From positions 1 to 36,342 of the forward strand of contig JAJZOL010000141.1 in assembly GCA_021811565.1 (NCBI GenBank): a stretch of DNA of 36,342 nucleotides, given 5' to 3'. The stretch comes from a bacterium. Its GTDB lineage: Bacteria; Armatimonadota; Chthonomonadetes; Chthonomonadales; CAJBBX01. Shown one piece after another: positions 26,622 through 35,756 of this stretch (its first letter is position 1; each line of letters begins with the position of its first letter). The notes under the pieces are model-generated. The model had not been told where the DNA came from and made no database searches. It worked only from the letters and a program-made list of their open reading frames with translations. The translations under genes were made by a program, and so were the position numbers.

Positions 26622-26736
26622 TATGTTTTTTTCGCTGAGATCGCGCGTAATCCGTGTCCTTCCGAGTTAAAAGGTCTCAAAGCCTCCGAATTGAGAGGGT
26701 GAAACGATGAACCGTTTGCGTAGCAAGGATGACGCG

Positions 26737-27267
26737 CTATCGGTTCCCGCCAAGCCCCGCTTTTTTTGCCGCCGCCTGATCCAAAGCCTGCTGCTCCTCC
26801 TTGGTAAGGGGATGGGATGGCTGCCCTTCGGACATTCCCTTGGCGTACACGCGAATACTGTTTCGGCTGAATACGCTGCTCATCACAAGTCCACTGCGTT
26901 TTGAGTCTATTATCGCCAATGCGAAGCTTTGCGCCCCGCCAACGTCCTCGAACGCATCGTATCGTACAACCCCAACTCGCTGAAGGCAATTTTCGAGGGT
27001 GGTTTCGATTGACTCTATTTTTTTCTCAATTAGATCCATGCGATTGGTGTTTTTGTTGACCGTACCCATATATTGATCCAATATCTCTTCAAGTATCCCT
27101 CCACTGGTTCCGCGAGTCAAGCGTTGGTAGAGGCGAATAAGCTTGGATACCTTTGTTAGAAGATATAAAAGGCAGACCAGCATCACCAAGACCAAGCCTC
27201 CAAGAACCGCTAAAATAATCTCAAGATTTTGGGGGATACCGCTGACGACATGGGATGGATTTAACAT
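26737..27267 (-). CDS. DUF4446 family membrane-anchored protein
   Basis: The 176-residue product has one N-terminal membrane helix (EIILAVLGGLVLVMLVCLLY), a coiled-coil region (about residues 60-95, VNKNTNRMDLIEKKIESIE) and the DUF4446 core VGVVRYDAFEDVGGAQSFAL, followed by VFSRNSIRVYAKGMSEGQ. Members are widespread in Firmicutes and related phyla, and their function is unknown. The ATG at 27267 has AGGAGG about 12 bp upstream, and just before that a 6-bp hairpin (27287-27292 with 27305-27310) that could affect translation. It is divergent from the signal peptidase gene and about 85 bp ahead of the sigma-factor frame. Confidence 0.88.
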   Translation of the reverse strand: MLNPSHVVSGIPQNLEIILAVLGGLVLVMLVCLLYLLTKVSKLIRLYQRLTRGTSGGILEEILDQYMGTVNKNTNRMDLIEKKIESIETTLENCLQRVGVVRYDAFEDVGGAQSFALAIIDSKRSGLVMSSVFSRNSIRVYAKGMSEGQPSHPLTKEEQQALDQAAAKKAGLGGNR

Positions 27268-27367
27268 AACTCTTCAAAACCTCCTAACAGGTAACGGAAA
27301 AAAAACCTGTCACGTATTTTATAGTAATTCATTTCGTAACATTAGGTAAACAAACGAGGATCGTTGC

Positions 27368-27859
27368 ATGTCACATCAAACGAAGAGACAAATAATATTG
27401 CTCGCCATATTTGCGATAATCGTCATTGCATTCGCGTCCATTTTTAAAGTAGCGATCGTCCAAGGGCAATCCATGCTTCCCACCTTTCAAAATGGCGAGG
27501 TGGTCATTGTCAATAAGCTGTCCACAAACTTAAAGTCGCTGAAAAGAGGTGACGTGGTAATTCTCCACACCCGACACGACGATCTGATCAAACGTATCGC
27601 TTACCTCCCCGGTGATGTGATCCCTTATCCCTACTCCTTGGCATTCCGAAGGGTGTGGAAATATTTCGATGTCATTCACAAACATATTAAATCCGATAAG
27701 AATGGGGATCATGTGGATATTAAGGTTCCTCCGGGATATATTGTTGTGCTGGGAGATAACTTGGAGGTGTCCGATGACAGTCGTTATTTTGGGCCTCTTC
27801 CCCTCCATGATATCGAAGGAAAGGTGATTGACGCACCCCCTCCGCCTTATCATCTCTAA
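27368..27859 (+). CDS. lepB: Signal peptidase I
   Basis: Membrane-bound S26 protease that removes signal peptides from exported proteins. The 163-residue product has one N-terminal membrane helix (residues 9-25), the catalytic Ser35 in GQSMLPT, the general base Lys75 in LIKRIAYLPGD, and the conserved box GDNLEVSDDSRYFGPL near the C-terminus. Length matches the short Gram-positive-type enzymes. GAGGA lies about 8 bp before the ATG. The many exported proteins in the window would be its substrates, apart from any lipoproteins. Confidence 0.93.
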   Translation: MSHQTKRQIILLAIFAIIVIAFASIFKVAIVQGQSMLPTFQNGEVVIVNKLSTNLKSLKRGDVVILHTRHDDLIKRIAYLPGDVIPYPYSLAFRRVWKYFDVIHKHIKSDKNGDHVDIKVPPGYIVVLGDNLEVSDDSRYFGPLPLHDIEGKVIDAPPPPYHL

Positions 27860-27864
27860 TACGT

Positions 27865-27881
27865 TTACATGTGACGTGTAA
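27865..27881. terminator. Short palindrome after lepB, possible bidirectional terminator
   Basis: TTACATG and CGTGTAA form a 7-bp stem (one G-U) with a 3-nt loop, between the stops of lepB and the convergent esterase gene. There is no U-tract, so the terminator role is weakly supported. Confidence 0.3.
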
Positions 27882-27926
27882 TTGTATCACGCCTCTTCGC
27901 CCTTTGTAAATGGAAAGGATGAGGGG

Positions 27927-28808
27927 TTACTTTCGGAAACCTCGTATCCTTAGCCAATTGGCGCAGAGCATGGGCCAAGTGCCGTATTCACCTGATCCGT
28001 CGCCAAGTCCGAAACCATGAGGCCCGCGCTCATACACATGCAGTTCCAAAGGTACCCCTTCACGGCGCAACGCTTCCGCGAACATCACACTGTTCTCCAT
28101 GGGCACCGCTTCATCTTCGAATGATGTCACTAGGAAGGTCGGGGGTGTCTCCGATGTTACCTGCTTTTCACTTGACATGAAATCAAGCAGCTCCGTCGTG
28201 GGATTATCTCCCAAAAGGTTGTTTAACGTGCCTTGATGCGTATATGGTTGCGTGAGGGATATTACGGGGTAAATTAATATTGCGGCGTTCGGTTTGGAGC
28301 TGACTCTCTCCACGGGGTCGGAGGATTGAGGATTGCCGTTGTCGAAATGAGTGGCGATGGATGATGCCAAATGTCCGCCTGCGGAAAAGCCCAGGATGCC
28401 GATTTTATCCGTATCCACTTGGAAGGTTTCCGAGTTTGCGCGAACGGTGCGTATGGCTCTCGCGGCATCCTCCAGCATTGTAGGGTGATGGTATTCCGGA
28501 CCTAAGCGGTATTTTAACACAAATGCGGAGATGCCCAGGGTATTCAACCATTCAGCAATGGGGCGCCCTTCATGATCCGCAAGCGCACCGTATCCGCCGC
28601 CGGGACAAACCACAATTGCGGAGGTTTGCGCTTTGCCGGATTTCACGGGATACCAGGTGAGAGTGGGGATGTCCTCCGGTTGATCACCGAGCGATCGTGG
28701 CGCTGCGCCTTCATAGAGGGGGGAGACTTGGTGATGTTTAAAGACGGACAGGAACGAACCAAGATACGCCAGGAGAGCTGCCTCGGATGTGAGGAAGGGA
28801 AAGGACAT
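27927..28808 (-). CDS. Alpha/beta hydrolase, acetyl-xylan-esterase-like
   Basis: The 293-residue product is an alpha/beta hydrolase of the hormone-sensitive-lipase/BD-FAE-like kind. It has the oxyanion loop CPGGGYG, nucleophile Ser142 in GFSAGGH, acid Asp232 in SFEDEAVP and His264 in GPHGFG. Relatives deacetylate plant polysaccharides, which would suit the pectin-type locus elsewhere in the window, though the substrate is inference. There is no signal peptide. The ATG at 28808 is preferred because GGAGG lies 8 bp upstream; ATGs at 28814 and 28868 are in frame but badly spaced. The gene is divergent from the flavin-reductase-like gene. Confidence 0.88.
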   Translation of the reverse strand: MSFPFLTSEAALLAYLGSFLSVFKHHQVSPLYEGAAPRSLGDQPEDIPTLTWYPVKSGKAQTSAIVVCPGGGYGALADHEGRPIAEWLNTLGISAFVLKYRLGPEYHHPTMLEDAARAIRTVRANSETFQVDTDKIGILGFSAGGHLASSIATHFDNGNPQSSDPVERVSSKPNAAILIYPVISLTQPYTHQGTLNNLLGDNPTTELLDFMSSEKQVTSETPPTFLVTSFEDEAVPMENSVMFAEALRREGVPLELHVYERGPHGFGLGDGSGEYGTWPMLCANWLRIRGFRK

Positions 28809-29006
28809 TTTCATAACCTCCAATCGTAAATGTATTAGTCTATCGGTGAAAGAATGGGTACATCGCATTAGGCGCAGGAAAGCATTTCATTCCATACCAT
28901 TGAACGAAGAGCGTTTGCGCTCTCGTTTCTTTACGAGGTGCCACATCCTTTCGCAATCACGGGACGGTATCATTAACATCACTGAATACAAAGGGGAACA
29001 ATAAAA

Positions 29007-29657
29007 ATGAATAAGCCGGAAAATGCGGATAGTTTTCTCGGAATTGATCCCTCCGAACTCTTAGTGTCGGATGTCAATCGTCTATTACTCCATTGTGTCT
29101 CTCCGCGTCCTATCGCATTCACATCCACCGTTTCCCCCGATGGGATACCGAATCTTGCGCCATTTAGTTATTTTACACTCGGAGGCGCGAATCCTCCATC
29201 CGTTGTCATTTCGCCCCTCACCGGAAAAGCGGGCGAGCCTAAGGACACTCTGCGCAATATTGAAGTAACGGGTGAATTCGTCATTAATGTGGTGACTTAC
29301 GGTATGCGTGAAAGAATGAATTTGAGTTCCTTGAAATATCCGTTCGGCGTGAGTGAATGGAAGGATGCCGGATTCACCCCGGTCACATCCGACAAAGTCG
29401 CTCCGCCCCGTATTTTGGAGAGCCCGTTAGGGATGGAATGCAGGCTGTATAAGATAGTGCAACACGGTATGGGCCCGCTTTCGGCGAATTATGTCATAGG
29501 AGAGGTGATTTATTTCCATGTGTCACGAAGTATCATGCCCAATGGGGTGATTGACCCCTCGAAAATAGATTATTTGGCGAGACTTGGCGGGGATTGGTAT
29601 GCGAGAATGGACCATAACTCCATCTTCGAGATGCCATTAAGGAAGCAGGAAGAATAG
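29007..29657 (+). CDS. Flavin-reductase-like FMN-binding protein
   Basis: The 216-residue product has the flavin reductase-like split-barrel signature: SPRPIAFTSTVSPDGIPNLA, then PFSYFTLGGANPPSVVISP and GEFVINVV. These bind FMN, and many members reduce flavins for a partner oxygenase. AGGGGAA lies about 10 bp before the ATG. No partner oxygenase is adjacent. The riboflavin cluster starts about 1.5 kb downstream, with one gene between, so a functional link is possible but not shown. Confidence 0.9.
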   Translation: MNKPENADSFLGIDPSELLVSDVNRLLLHCVSPRPIAFTSTVSPDGIPNLAPFSYFTLGGANPPSVVISPLTGKAGEPKDTLRNIEVTGEFVINVVTYGMRERMNLSSLKYPFGVSEWKDAGFTPVTSDKVAPPRILESPLGMECRLYKIVQHGMGPLSANYVIGEVIYFHVSRSIMPNGVIDPSKIDYLARLGGDWYARMDHNSIFEMPLRKQEE

Positions 29658-29816
29658 GGCGACGCTCCATCCTTTGGACATCCAATTAAAATGGTGATTC
29701 CATCGGGATACTAAAAACCCATTGTGTTTGGCGATTGCTTTTGACGTTTCAACTTTTGCGCACTGAGTGCGCTTGCCCAACCTATTCGATAGGCGCAATT
29801 GATTTAGGATTCTTAA

Positions 29817-31097
29817 ATGGACAAATTTTCCGTGAAATGGCGCAATTTTATCCTCACCACAATCTGTTTTCTTCTCTCAGCGGCATACGGAATGAACGCG
29901 GTTTGGGGGATCGTGAGGATCCATGTGAATAGCGAGGCGGCTTTGGCGAGGATGGATGAAGTTTTTTACATCTACAACGCCGCGCGCGCATCTCATTGGC
30001 ATGATATTTGGCATTGGTGGCTTGGTCCCTGGATCTATCCCGGGGTGGGATATTATCGCCCTTTAACAAGCATGCTCTATTTTTTTGAATGCCGACTCTT
30101 CGGGGATAATTTCACCGAATATAATTATGTCTCATGGGTGATGCACGGCGTCAATTGCGGTCTTTTGTATCTGTTCGCTGAGTCTCTGTTTTCCAATCAT
30201 AATCGTTTTAAGCGTGTTTACGCACTCTCTGCGGTCTATTTTTTCGCTTTTGCAGGAAATTCCTTGTTTTTTGCGGTATGCCGTGCGATGACATGGTTCC
30301 CAGCTCAGAACGATGTTTTGTGTCTGATGTTTGGATTGCTCTTCCTCGTGTTATTAGACCGCGCTCTGCTTTCAAACTCAAAACCGCTGCTTATATCTGC
30401 GTATGCCGCCTTTATCTGTTCGGTGTTCTCGAAGGAGATGGGGTATATCCTTGTTCCGATAGCGTGGTGGCTGATCTATTACCGATCAGGATGGCGTTGG
30501 AAACAGATGGGGTGGCTATTTATTGTGGCATTGTGCTTATGGTGGCTTCGCAAATTATTCGTGCCAGTGCAATGGGATCCCCAAATGCTTCGCTGGGTGA
30601 TATTCCGCAAAGCCTGTTTGGCTTGGCTTGGTCCTTTGTGGTATTTAGGCGCATCCGGCACATGGTGGCCCATTGCGGCTAGCGTTCTGACGCTTGCAAT
30701 CGCCTATGTTGGCGTGAGGATGAGATGGAAAACCAGCATACTGGTTTTGGTGTGCGTATTGGTGATAGGATTATGCGCGCAATTCGTCGGATCCAACGGA
30801 ACGTGGGCTCTTTTGTTTGTTTCGGGCTCCCTGGAACAGTTTATGTGGGTTATGTTGTTTCTTGTCGGCATTCTGCTTTTTTGGAAGTATCGCAATGCGG
30901 AGATGGGGCTTTTCGCCGGCGTGTCACTGGATTTGGTCTATTTTCCCATCTTGCAGTATGGAGGACCTCACTACTACTATTGGCCCGCAGCGTTTTTAGG
31001 GTTAATGAATGCCGCGTTCTGTGTGTGCGCCGTGCGCTGGGCGAAGGAAAAGTATGCGGCTTACAAGGCAAAGGTCAAGTTAAACGAGGTTATCTAA
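29817..31097 (+). CDS. Multi-pass membrane protein, GT-C glycosyltransferase-like
   Basis: The 426-residue product has about ten hydrophobic segments. After the first helix there is an extracytoplasmic loop with ARMDEVFYIYNAARASHWH and then YYRPLTSMLYFFECRLFG. An acidic residue followed by a RPLT-type stretch is characteristic of GT-C enzymes such as PMT/TMTC-like glycosyltransferases that use polyprenyl-linked sugars. The C-terminus is cytoplasmic and Lys-rich. Substrate and acceptor are unknown. The ribosome-binding site is weak (AGGA at about 10 bp). It stands alone before the riboflavin genes. Confidence 0.68.
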   Translation: MDKFSVKWRNFILTTICFLLSAAYGMNAVWGIVRIHVNSEAALARMDEVFYIYNAARASHWHDIWHWWLGPWIYPGVGYYRPLTSMLYFFECRLFGDNFTEYNYVSWVMHGVNCGLLYLFAESLFSNHNRFKRVYALSAVYFFAFAGNSLFFAVCRAMTWFPAQNDVLCLMFGLLFLVLLDRALLSNSKPLLISAYAAFICSVFSKEMGYILVPIAWWLIYYRSGWRWKQMGWLFIVALCLWWLRKLFVPVQWDPQMLRWVIFRKACLAWLGPLWYLGASGTWWPIAASVLTLAIAYVGVRMRWKTSILVLVCVLVIGLCAQFVGSNGTWALLFVSGSLEQFMWVMLFLVGILLFWKYRNAEMGLFAGVSLDLVYFPILQYGGPHYYYWPAAFLGLMNAAFCVCAVRWAKEKYAAYKAKVKLNEVI

Positions 31098-31201
31098 GCG
31101 TATGATATGTGGCGTCGGCGGGCGGGTTTCCTTCTTCGGGTACAATTAATAATGCAAGGTCCATTCAGGATTGCGTGTAATTCCTTTTACGGATTTTAAC
31201 G

Positions 31202-31870
31202 ATGTTCACAGGTATTGTGGAGGAAATTGGCAAGACAATACAGGTCCAGCGAAGCGGCGCCGCAATTCGGGTAACTATTGCCGCGTCATTGATATCCAAT
31301 GATATTGCGCTGGGAGATAGCGTATCGGTGAACGGGGCATGCTTGACGTTAAGCTCACAAGCCCGAAATCATCTCTCTTTCGATGCAGTGCCGGAAACGG
31401 TCGAGCGCACATCCTTGAAATATCTAATACCAGGATCCCCGGTCAATCTGGAGCGGGCGATGCGTGTGGGTGATAGAATTGGAGGACACTTCGTACAGGG
31501 GCATGTGGATGGCGTCGGGGTTTTGCAGGGGTTGGAGCGAAAGGATAACGCCCGGCTTCTGACAATACAAGCCGATGTGGATCTTTTAAAATACATGGTT
31601 CCCAAGGGATCCGTAGCTGTGGACGGGGTGAGTCTGACATTGGATTGGATTAGTGATTCCGCGTTTACAGTGTGGATCATACCGCACACTTTCGATAACA
31701 CAGTTTTTCGTTATCGTAAAATTGGGGATAAGCTCAATCTTGAAAACGATTTGATCGGCAAATATGTCGCTCGATATGCTGCGGGAAATTCACAGTCGAG
31801 ACTTGACACGATTAAACTTGTCGAGTTGGGTTATTTGGATGATTACGACAGCGAGAATTCGATTGGATAA
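31202..31870 (+). CDS. ribE: Riboflavin synthase, alpha subunit
   Basis: Converts two molecules of 6,7-dimethyl-8-ribityllumazine into riboflavin and a pyrimidinedione. The 222-residue product starts with the invariant MFTGIVEEIG and contains two lumazine-binding barrels: first VNGACLTL and FDAVPETVERTSL, second GHFVQGHVDGVG and VDGVSLTLDW. A short Leu/Asp-rich tail follows. It is first of the cluster; ribBA starts 5 bp after its stop. No FMN riboswitch is recognisable in the 104 bp upstream. Naming varies between systems (ribC in Bacillus-independent schemes, ribE in others). Confidence 0.95.
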   Translation: MFTGIVEEIGKTIQVQRSGAAIRVTIAASLISNDIALGDSVSVNGACLTLSSQARNHLSFDAVPETVERTSLKYLIPGSPVNLERAMRVGDRIGGHFVQGHVDGVGVLQGLERKDNARLLTIQADVDLLKYMVPKGSVAVDGVSLTLDWISDSAFTVWIIPHTFDNTVFRYRKIGDKLNLENDLIGKYVARYAAGNSQSRLDTIKLVELGYLDDYDSENSIG

Positions 31871-31875
31871 ATGAT

Positions 31876-33108
31876 ATGGAAATAAACTTCAATACGATTG
31901 AAGAGGCGATAGAGGATATTCGTCAGGGAAAGATGGTCATCGTGGTGGATGACGAGGATCGTGAAAACGAGGGCGATTTTATTATGGCCGCCGAAAAGTG
32001 CACGCCTGAGACCATGAATTTCATGATCAAATATGGGGGAGGGATTCCCTGTGTACCTACGACATCCAAAAGATTGGCTGAGTTGCAACTTCCGATGATG
32101 GTGAGTCATAATACAGCGCGCTTGGGCACCGCTATGACGGTGACCGTGGACGCGGTTCATGGAACAACGACGGGGATATCGGCGTATGATCGTGCTGCGA
32201 CTGTTCATGTTTTCGTGGATCCTAAGTCGAAGCCTTCCGATATTGCTCGCCCAGGTCATATTATCCCGCTTCGAGCTGAGGAGGGCGGAGCGCTGAAGCG
32301 CGCAGGGCACACCGAAGCGACGGTTGACCTCTGTAAGCTGGCGGGTCTATATCCCGCCGGGGTGTTATGCGAAATCATGTCGCAGGATGGCAGGATGGCT
32401 CGATTGCCCGAGTTGATGGAGATCGCCGGGAAGTGGAACATGAAACTCATCACAATCGCCGATCTTATCAAATATCGACGCCGTACCGAAAGATTGATAG
32501 AACGCGCTGCGGAGACGTTCTTGCCGACGGACAAGTATGGTTCTTTCAAAGTGATCGCCTACGATTCCTCGGTTGATCCCACCCCCTCCATCGCCTTGGT
32601 GAAAGGAGACATCTCCGGAAGTGAGCCGGTTCTTGTTCGCGTGCACTCCTCCTGTCTGACCGGGGATCTGCTCGGTTCGCTTCGCTGTGATTGCGGGGAT
32701 CAATTACATGAATCTCTGCGTCGCATTCATGAAGAGGGACGCGGTGTCCTGGTATACCTTGAACAGGAGGGCAGAGGAATCGGGATCATCAACAAGATGC
32801 GGGCGTATCACCTTCAAGATCACGGTGCGGATACGGTGGAGGCGAACTTGGAGTTGGGATTCAAACCGGACTTGCGCGATTACGGTATCGGCGCGCAGAT
32901 CATGGTGGATCTGGGACTTAGTAAAATTCGCTTGATGACCAATAATCCCGCCAAGGTGAAAGGACTCGAGGGTTACGGTTTGGAGATCGTGGAGTGGGTT
33001 CCGATTGTTGTGAAGCCCAACCCTCATAATCAGCGTTACCTTCATACGAAACATACAAAAATGGGACACATCTTCGGGGAAACGGACAATCCCCCCGAAG
33101 GAGAGTGA
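31876..33108 (+). CDS. ribBA: Bifunctional 3,4-dihydroxy-2-butanone-4-phosphate synthase / GTP cyclohydrolase II
   Basis: The 410-residue fusion supplies both precursors of riboflavin. Residues 1-205 are the RibB domain with the acidic DDEDRENEGDF motif (25-35), which binds metal and ribulose-5-phosphate, and RPGHIIPLRAEEGG. Residues about 210-400 are GTP cyclohydrolase II with zinc ligands Cys260, Cys271 and Cys273, and the EQEGRGIG and YGIGAQIMVDLG motifs. Both active sites look intact. It lies 5 bp after riboflavin synthase and 27 bp before ribH, clearly one operon. Confidence 0.97.
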   Translation: MEINFNTIEEAIEDIRQGKMVIVVDDEDRENEGDFIMAAEKCTPETMNFMIKYGGGIPCVPTTSKRLAELQLPMMVSHNTARLGTAMTVTVDAVHGTTTGISAYDRAATVHVFVDPKSKPSDIARPGHIIPLRAEEGGALKRAGHTEATVDLCKLAGLYPAGVLCEIMSQDGRMARLPELMEIAGKWNMKLITIADLIKYRRRTERLIERAAETFLPTDKYGSFKVIAYDSSVDPTPSIALVKGDISGSEPVLVRVHSSCLTGDLLGSLRCDCGDQLHESLRRIHEEGRGVLVYLEQEGRGIGIINKMRAYHLQDHGADTVEANLELGFKPDLRDYGIGAQIMVDLGLSKIRLMTNNPAKVKGLEGYGLEIVEWVPIVVKPNPHNQRYLHTKHTKMGHIFGETDNPPEGE

Positions 33109-33135
33109 AGTCGACTAACAAGGGGGAGGGTTCCT

Positions 33136-33612
33136 ATGCCAAGATATTTGGAAGGCAAACTGCTTGGAGAAGGGTTGCGTTTTGGCGTTGTGGTGAGCAG
33201 ATGGAATTCATTCATCACAGAGCGCATGTTATCCGGTGCATTGGACGCGTTGGTTCGTCATGGTGTGGATGAATCGAAAATCGATGTCGCAAGAGTTCCG
33301 GGCACTTGGGAGATAGCCATTGCGGCGCAACGGATGGCGAAATCGGGGCATTACGATGCGGTGGTCTGCGTGGGTTGCCTTATCAGGGGAGCTACTCCGC
33401 ATTTCGAGTATCTCGCCGCCGAGGTGACCAAGGGATTGGCGCAGATCAGCTTGGAAACTGGCTTGCCGGTTACGTATGGGGTCATCACAGTGGAGAACCT
33501 TGAGCAGGCGATCGAGCGCGCCGGGAGCAAAGCGGGCAACAAAGGCTCCGAAGCGGCAATGGCGGCGATCGAGATGTCTAATCTCATGAAGCAATTTGGA
33601 ACGAATGAATAA
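33136..33612 (+). CDS. ribH: 6,7-dimethyl-8-ribityllumazine synthase
   Basis: Condenses the RibB product with the ribitylaminopyrimidine to make lumazine, the substrate of riboflavin synthase. The 158-residue product has the family segments [29 protein letters not shown] and [10 protein letters not shown] (with the catalytic His), and [18 protein letters not shown]. Length is typical; many homologues assemble into 60-subunit shells. The ATG at 33136 follows AGGGGGAGG. It is followed 18 bp later by the HtrA-type gene on the same strand. Confidence 0.96.
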   Translation: MPRYLEGKLLGEGLRFGVVVSRWNSFITERMLSGALDALVRHGVDESKIDVARVPGTWEIAIAAQRMAKSGHYDAVVCVGCLIRGATPHFEYLAAEVTKGLAQISLETGLPVTYGVITVENLEQAIERAGSKAGNKGSEAAMAAIEMSNLMKQFGTNE

Positions 33613-33629
33613 ATTTCCCGGAGAATGGG

Positions 33630-34775
33630 ATGCGTAAGTTTTTGGGTTATTTCCTGATATTTGTGGCGGGAATAATCTTCTGTGCATTAATCATAAGGTT
33701 GGATATTTTTCATCATTACAACACGAGCGCTAATAAAGCGGAGGTGCTGAGGATACTTGATGAAAAACCCATAGCCGTGAATATACCGGACAACGCCTTG
33801 GTGAAGGCGGCGGCGAAAATAGAGCCTGCCGTGGTGAACATAGACGTAGCGGGGGAACGAAAAGCCGAGGTGTTCGATATATTCGGCGAACCGGTTGAAC
33901 GATCCTATATCATGGAGGGGAAAGGCTCGGGCGTGATCATTAGCCCTGATGGATATATTGTCACCAACGAGCACGTGATCGAGGGGTCAAATATCATACG
34001 CGTTTCCATGACGAACGGAAAGCAGTACGATGGAAGGTTAATAGGCGCTGACAGAGATGCGGACATAGCGGTTGTCAAAATCGACGCTCATAACCTTCCA
34101 ACCGCAGAACTTGGCGATTCCAGTATTCTAAAGGTGGGGGAGTATGTGATAGCCATCGGTAATCCGTTGGGCATCGGCACCACCGTCACACATGGAATCA
34201 TCTCCGCCACGAACCGACGCAATCTCGTTGTCGGGAATAACAGAATTCTAAAGCAGGCGATACAGACCGACGCGCCAATTAATCGAGGCAATTCCGGAGG
34301 AGCGTTGGCGAATATCGCCGGTCAACTCATCGGTATAAATTCCGCAATCGCCTCCGAGAGAGGCGGGGGAAATATCGGGATCGGATTCGCCATCCCAATC
34401 AATGCCGCCAGAGGCATCATCAAACAACTGATCGAAACTGGGAGTGCGGAACCTCAGGCTCCTTCAAAACCCTTTATCGGGATTGTTTATCGTACCCTGC
34501 CGCCGGAACTCGGAAAGCAGCTTCATCTTCCGAAAGGCGTAGGCGTGGAGGTGGTGGAAGTACGCCCCCTCACCCCTGCGGAGGATGCGGGGATTCGTCC
34601 CGGTGATATTATCGTTGCAATAGATGGGATGCCCGTCAAAGATCAAAGCTCTATCAGGCATGCGCTGAGGAATCATCATATCGGGGATGTAATACCTATG
34701 AAAGTCATTAGGACGGACGGTTCGCGAACGGTCATCTCCGTACGCTTGGGCAGGGCTCCCGCAGGGTATCCGTAA
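33630..34775 (+). CDS. HtrA/DegP-family serine protease
   Basis: Membrane-anchored quality-control protease. The 381-residue product has an N-terminal membrane helix (residues 4-22), a trypsin-like domain with His115 in NEHVI, Asp145 in RDADIAVV and Ser222 in GNSGGAL, and one C-terminal PDZ domain (about residues 275-375, with EDAGIRPGDIIVAIDGMPV). One PDZ domain and the anchor make it DegS/HtrA-like rather than DegP. It is only 18 bp after ribH and probably shares its transcript, although its role is unrelated to riboflavin as far as known. Confidence 0.93.
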   Translation: MRKFLGYFLIFVAGIIFCALIIRLDIFHHYNTSANKAEVLRILDEKPIAVNIPDNALVKAAAKIEPAVVNIDVAGERKAEVFDIFGEPVERSYIMEGKGSGVIISPDGYIVTNEHVIEGSNIIRVSMTNGKQYDGRLIGADRDADIAVVKIDAHNLPTAELGDSSILKVGEYVIAIGNPLGIGTTVTHGIISATNRRNLVVGNNRILKQAIQTDAPINRGNSGGALANIAGQLIGINSAIASERGGGNIGIGFAIPINAARGIIKQLIETGSAEPQAPSKPFIGIVYRTLPPELGKQLHLPKGVGVEVVEVRPLTPAEDAGIRPGDIIVAIDGMPVKDQSSIRHALRNHHIGDVIPMKVIRTDGSRTVISVRLGRAPAGYP

Positions 34776-34799
34776 TGAGAGAGAGAGGGAAGGGCGTTG

Positions 34800-35624
34800 T
34801 CAAGAGCTTACGCGTTTGAGTTTGACTCCTCTCGGTTTCCTGTTTTCCCATACACAGACCTCATTCAAGCCATTTCTTAGGGCGATATCCACAGCCGTAA
34901 TGTAGTTTGCGCCAAGGTCGTCGGTTTTATGCGCATCGGATCCGATATTTAATAGCTTCCCTCCGCATGACGCGTAAAGTGAGACGGTTTTTTCGCATGG
35001 ATACGTCATATCAATTCCTTGGCGCAATCCAGCAGTGTTGATTTCCAGGGCAATTCCTTTGGCAATCATGATCGAGAAAAGTTCTCGAAGCATATCCTCG
35101 TACTCTTCCGGCACATAGGCTCCGAAAATCCCCACTCCTCTTCGATTTGCGTACTCAAGGTGTCCTATGACATCCGCATATCCGCTTTGAGCGGAGCGTA
35201 TCACCTCCTGAAAGTATCGGCGATAACAATCCCGCGCATCGCGACCCTGGATGTATTTCGAGGACATGACCATCCCGTCACGAGTGTGATGCACCGAGGA
35301 GACCAAAAGATCAAACGCATGCGAAACTAAATACTCCCCAATTAAGTCTTCGAACCATGATTGATAGTCCAGTTCCACTCCCATTCGAATGGTAAGCTTG
35401 TCGCCGTACAGTTCACGGGCGGATGCTATCTCATCCGCATAAAGGCTATAATCGAAGTGGTCCACAACAGGATCATCGGGGTTGAAGTCCTTGTGCTCCG
35501 TGAAGCATATCTCATCCAGTCCGATCTCGATGGCGCGCATGCATTGTTGCGGAATTGTCGCTTTTCCATCATGTGATCGTATCGAGTGCATATGGTAATC
35601 AACAGCGTAATATCCGTCAATCAT
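34800..35624 (-). CDS. hisK: Histidinol phosphatase, PHP family
   Basis: Removes phosphate from L-histidinol phosphate in histidine synthesis; that is the usual role of this family. The 274-residue product has the PHP metal-binding motifs in order: DYHMHS (His11, His13), CFTEHKD, GVELDY, SSVHHT, IGHLEY, EINTAG and IGSDAHK. Length fits HisK/HisJ-type enzymes. It is convergent with the HtrA gene (24 bp apart) and no other his gene is present, so the substrate assignment rests on family resemblance only. A TTGAAA-N16-TGTAAT promoter candidate lies about 20 to 50 bp upstream. The ribosome-binding site is weak. Confidence 0.85.
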   Translation of the reverse strand: MIDGYYAVDYHMHSIRSHDGKATIPQQCMRAIEIGLDEICFTEHKDFNPDDPVVDHFDYSLYADEIASARELYGDKLTIRMGVELDYQSWFEDLIGEYLVSHAFDLLVSSVHHTRDGMVMSSKYIQGRDARDCYRRYFQEVIRSAQSGYADVIGHLEYANRRGVGIFGAYVPEEYEDMLRELFSIMIAKGIALEINTAGLRQGIDMTYPCEKTVSLYASCGGKLLNIGSDAHKTDDLGANYITAVDIALRNGLNEVCVWENRKPRGVKLKRVSS

Positions 35625-35756
35625 GAATCTTGTCGTATGAGGTCATTACAGATATCATCCAATTAGTTTCAAATTCTATCACATCCATAATTCCCTTCCT
35701 CTCAGGTTATTATAATTTTACCCCATGGGCTTATTTTGGAGGGATCGAATAACCCG

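Noticed and set aside
31098-31201. Possible FMN riboswitch before the riboflavin genes
   Set aside because: The conserved RFN sequence blocks are not present in these 104 bp.
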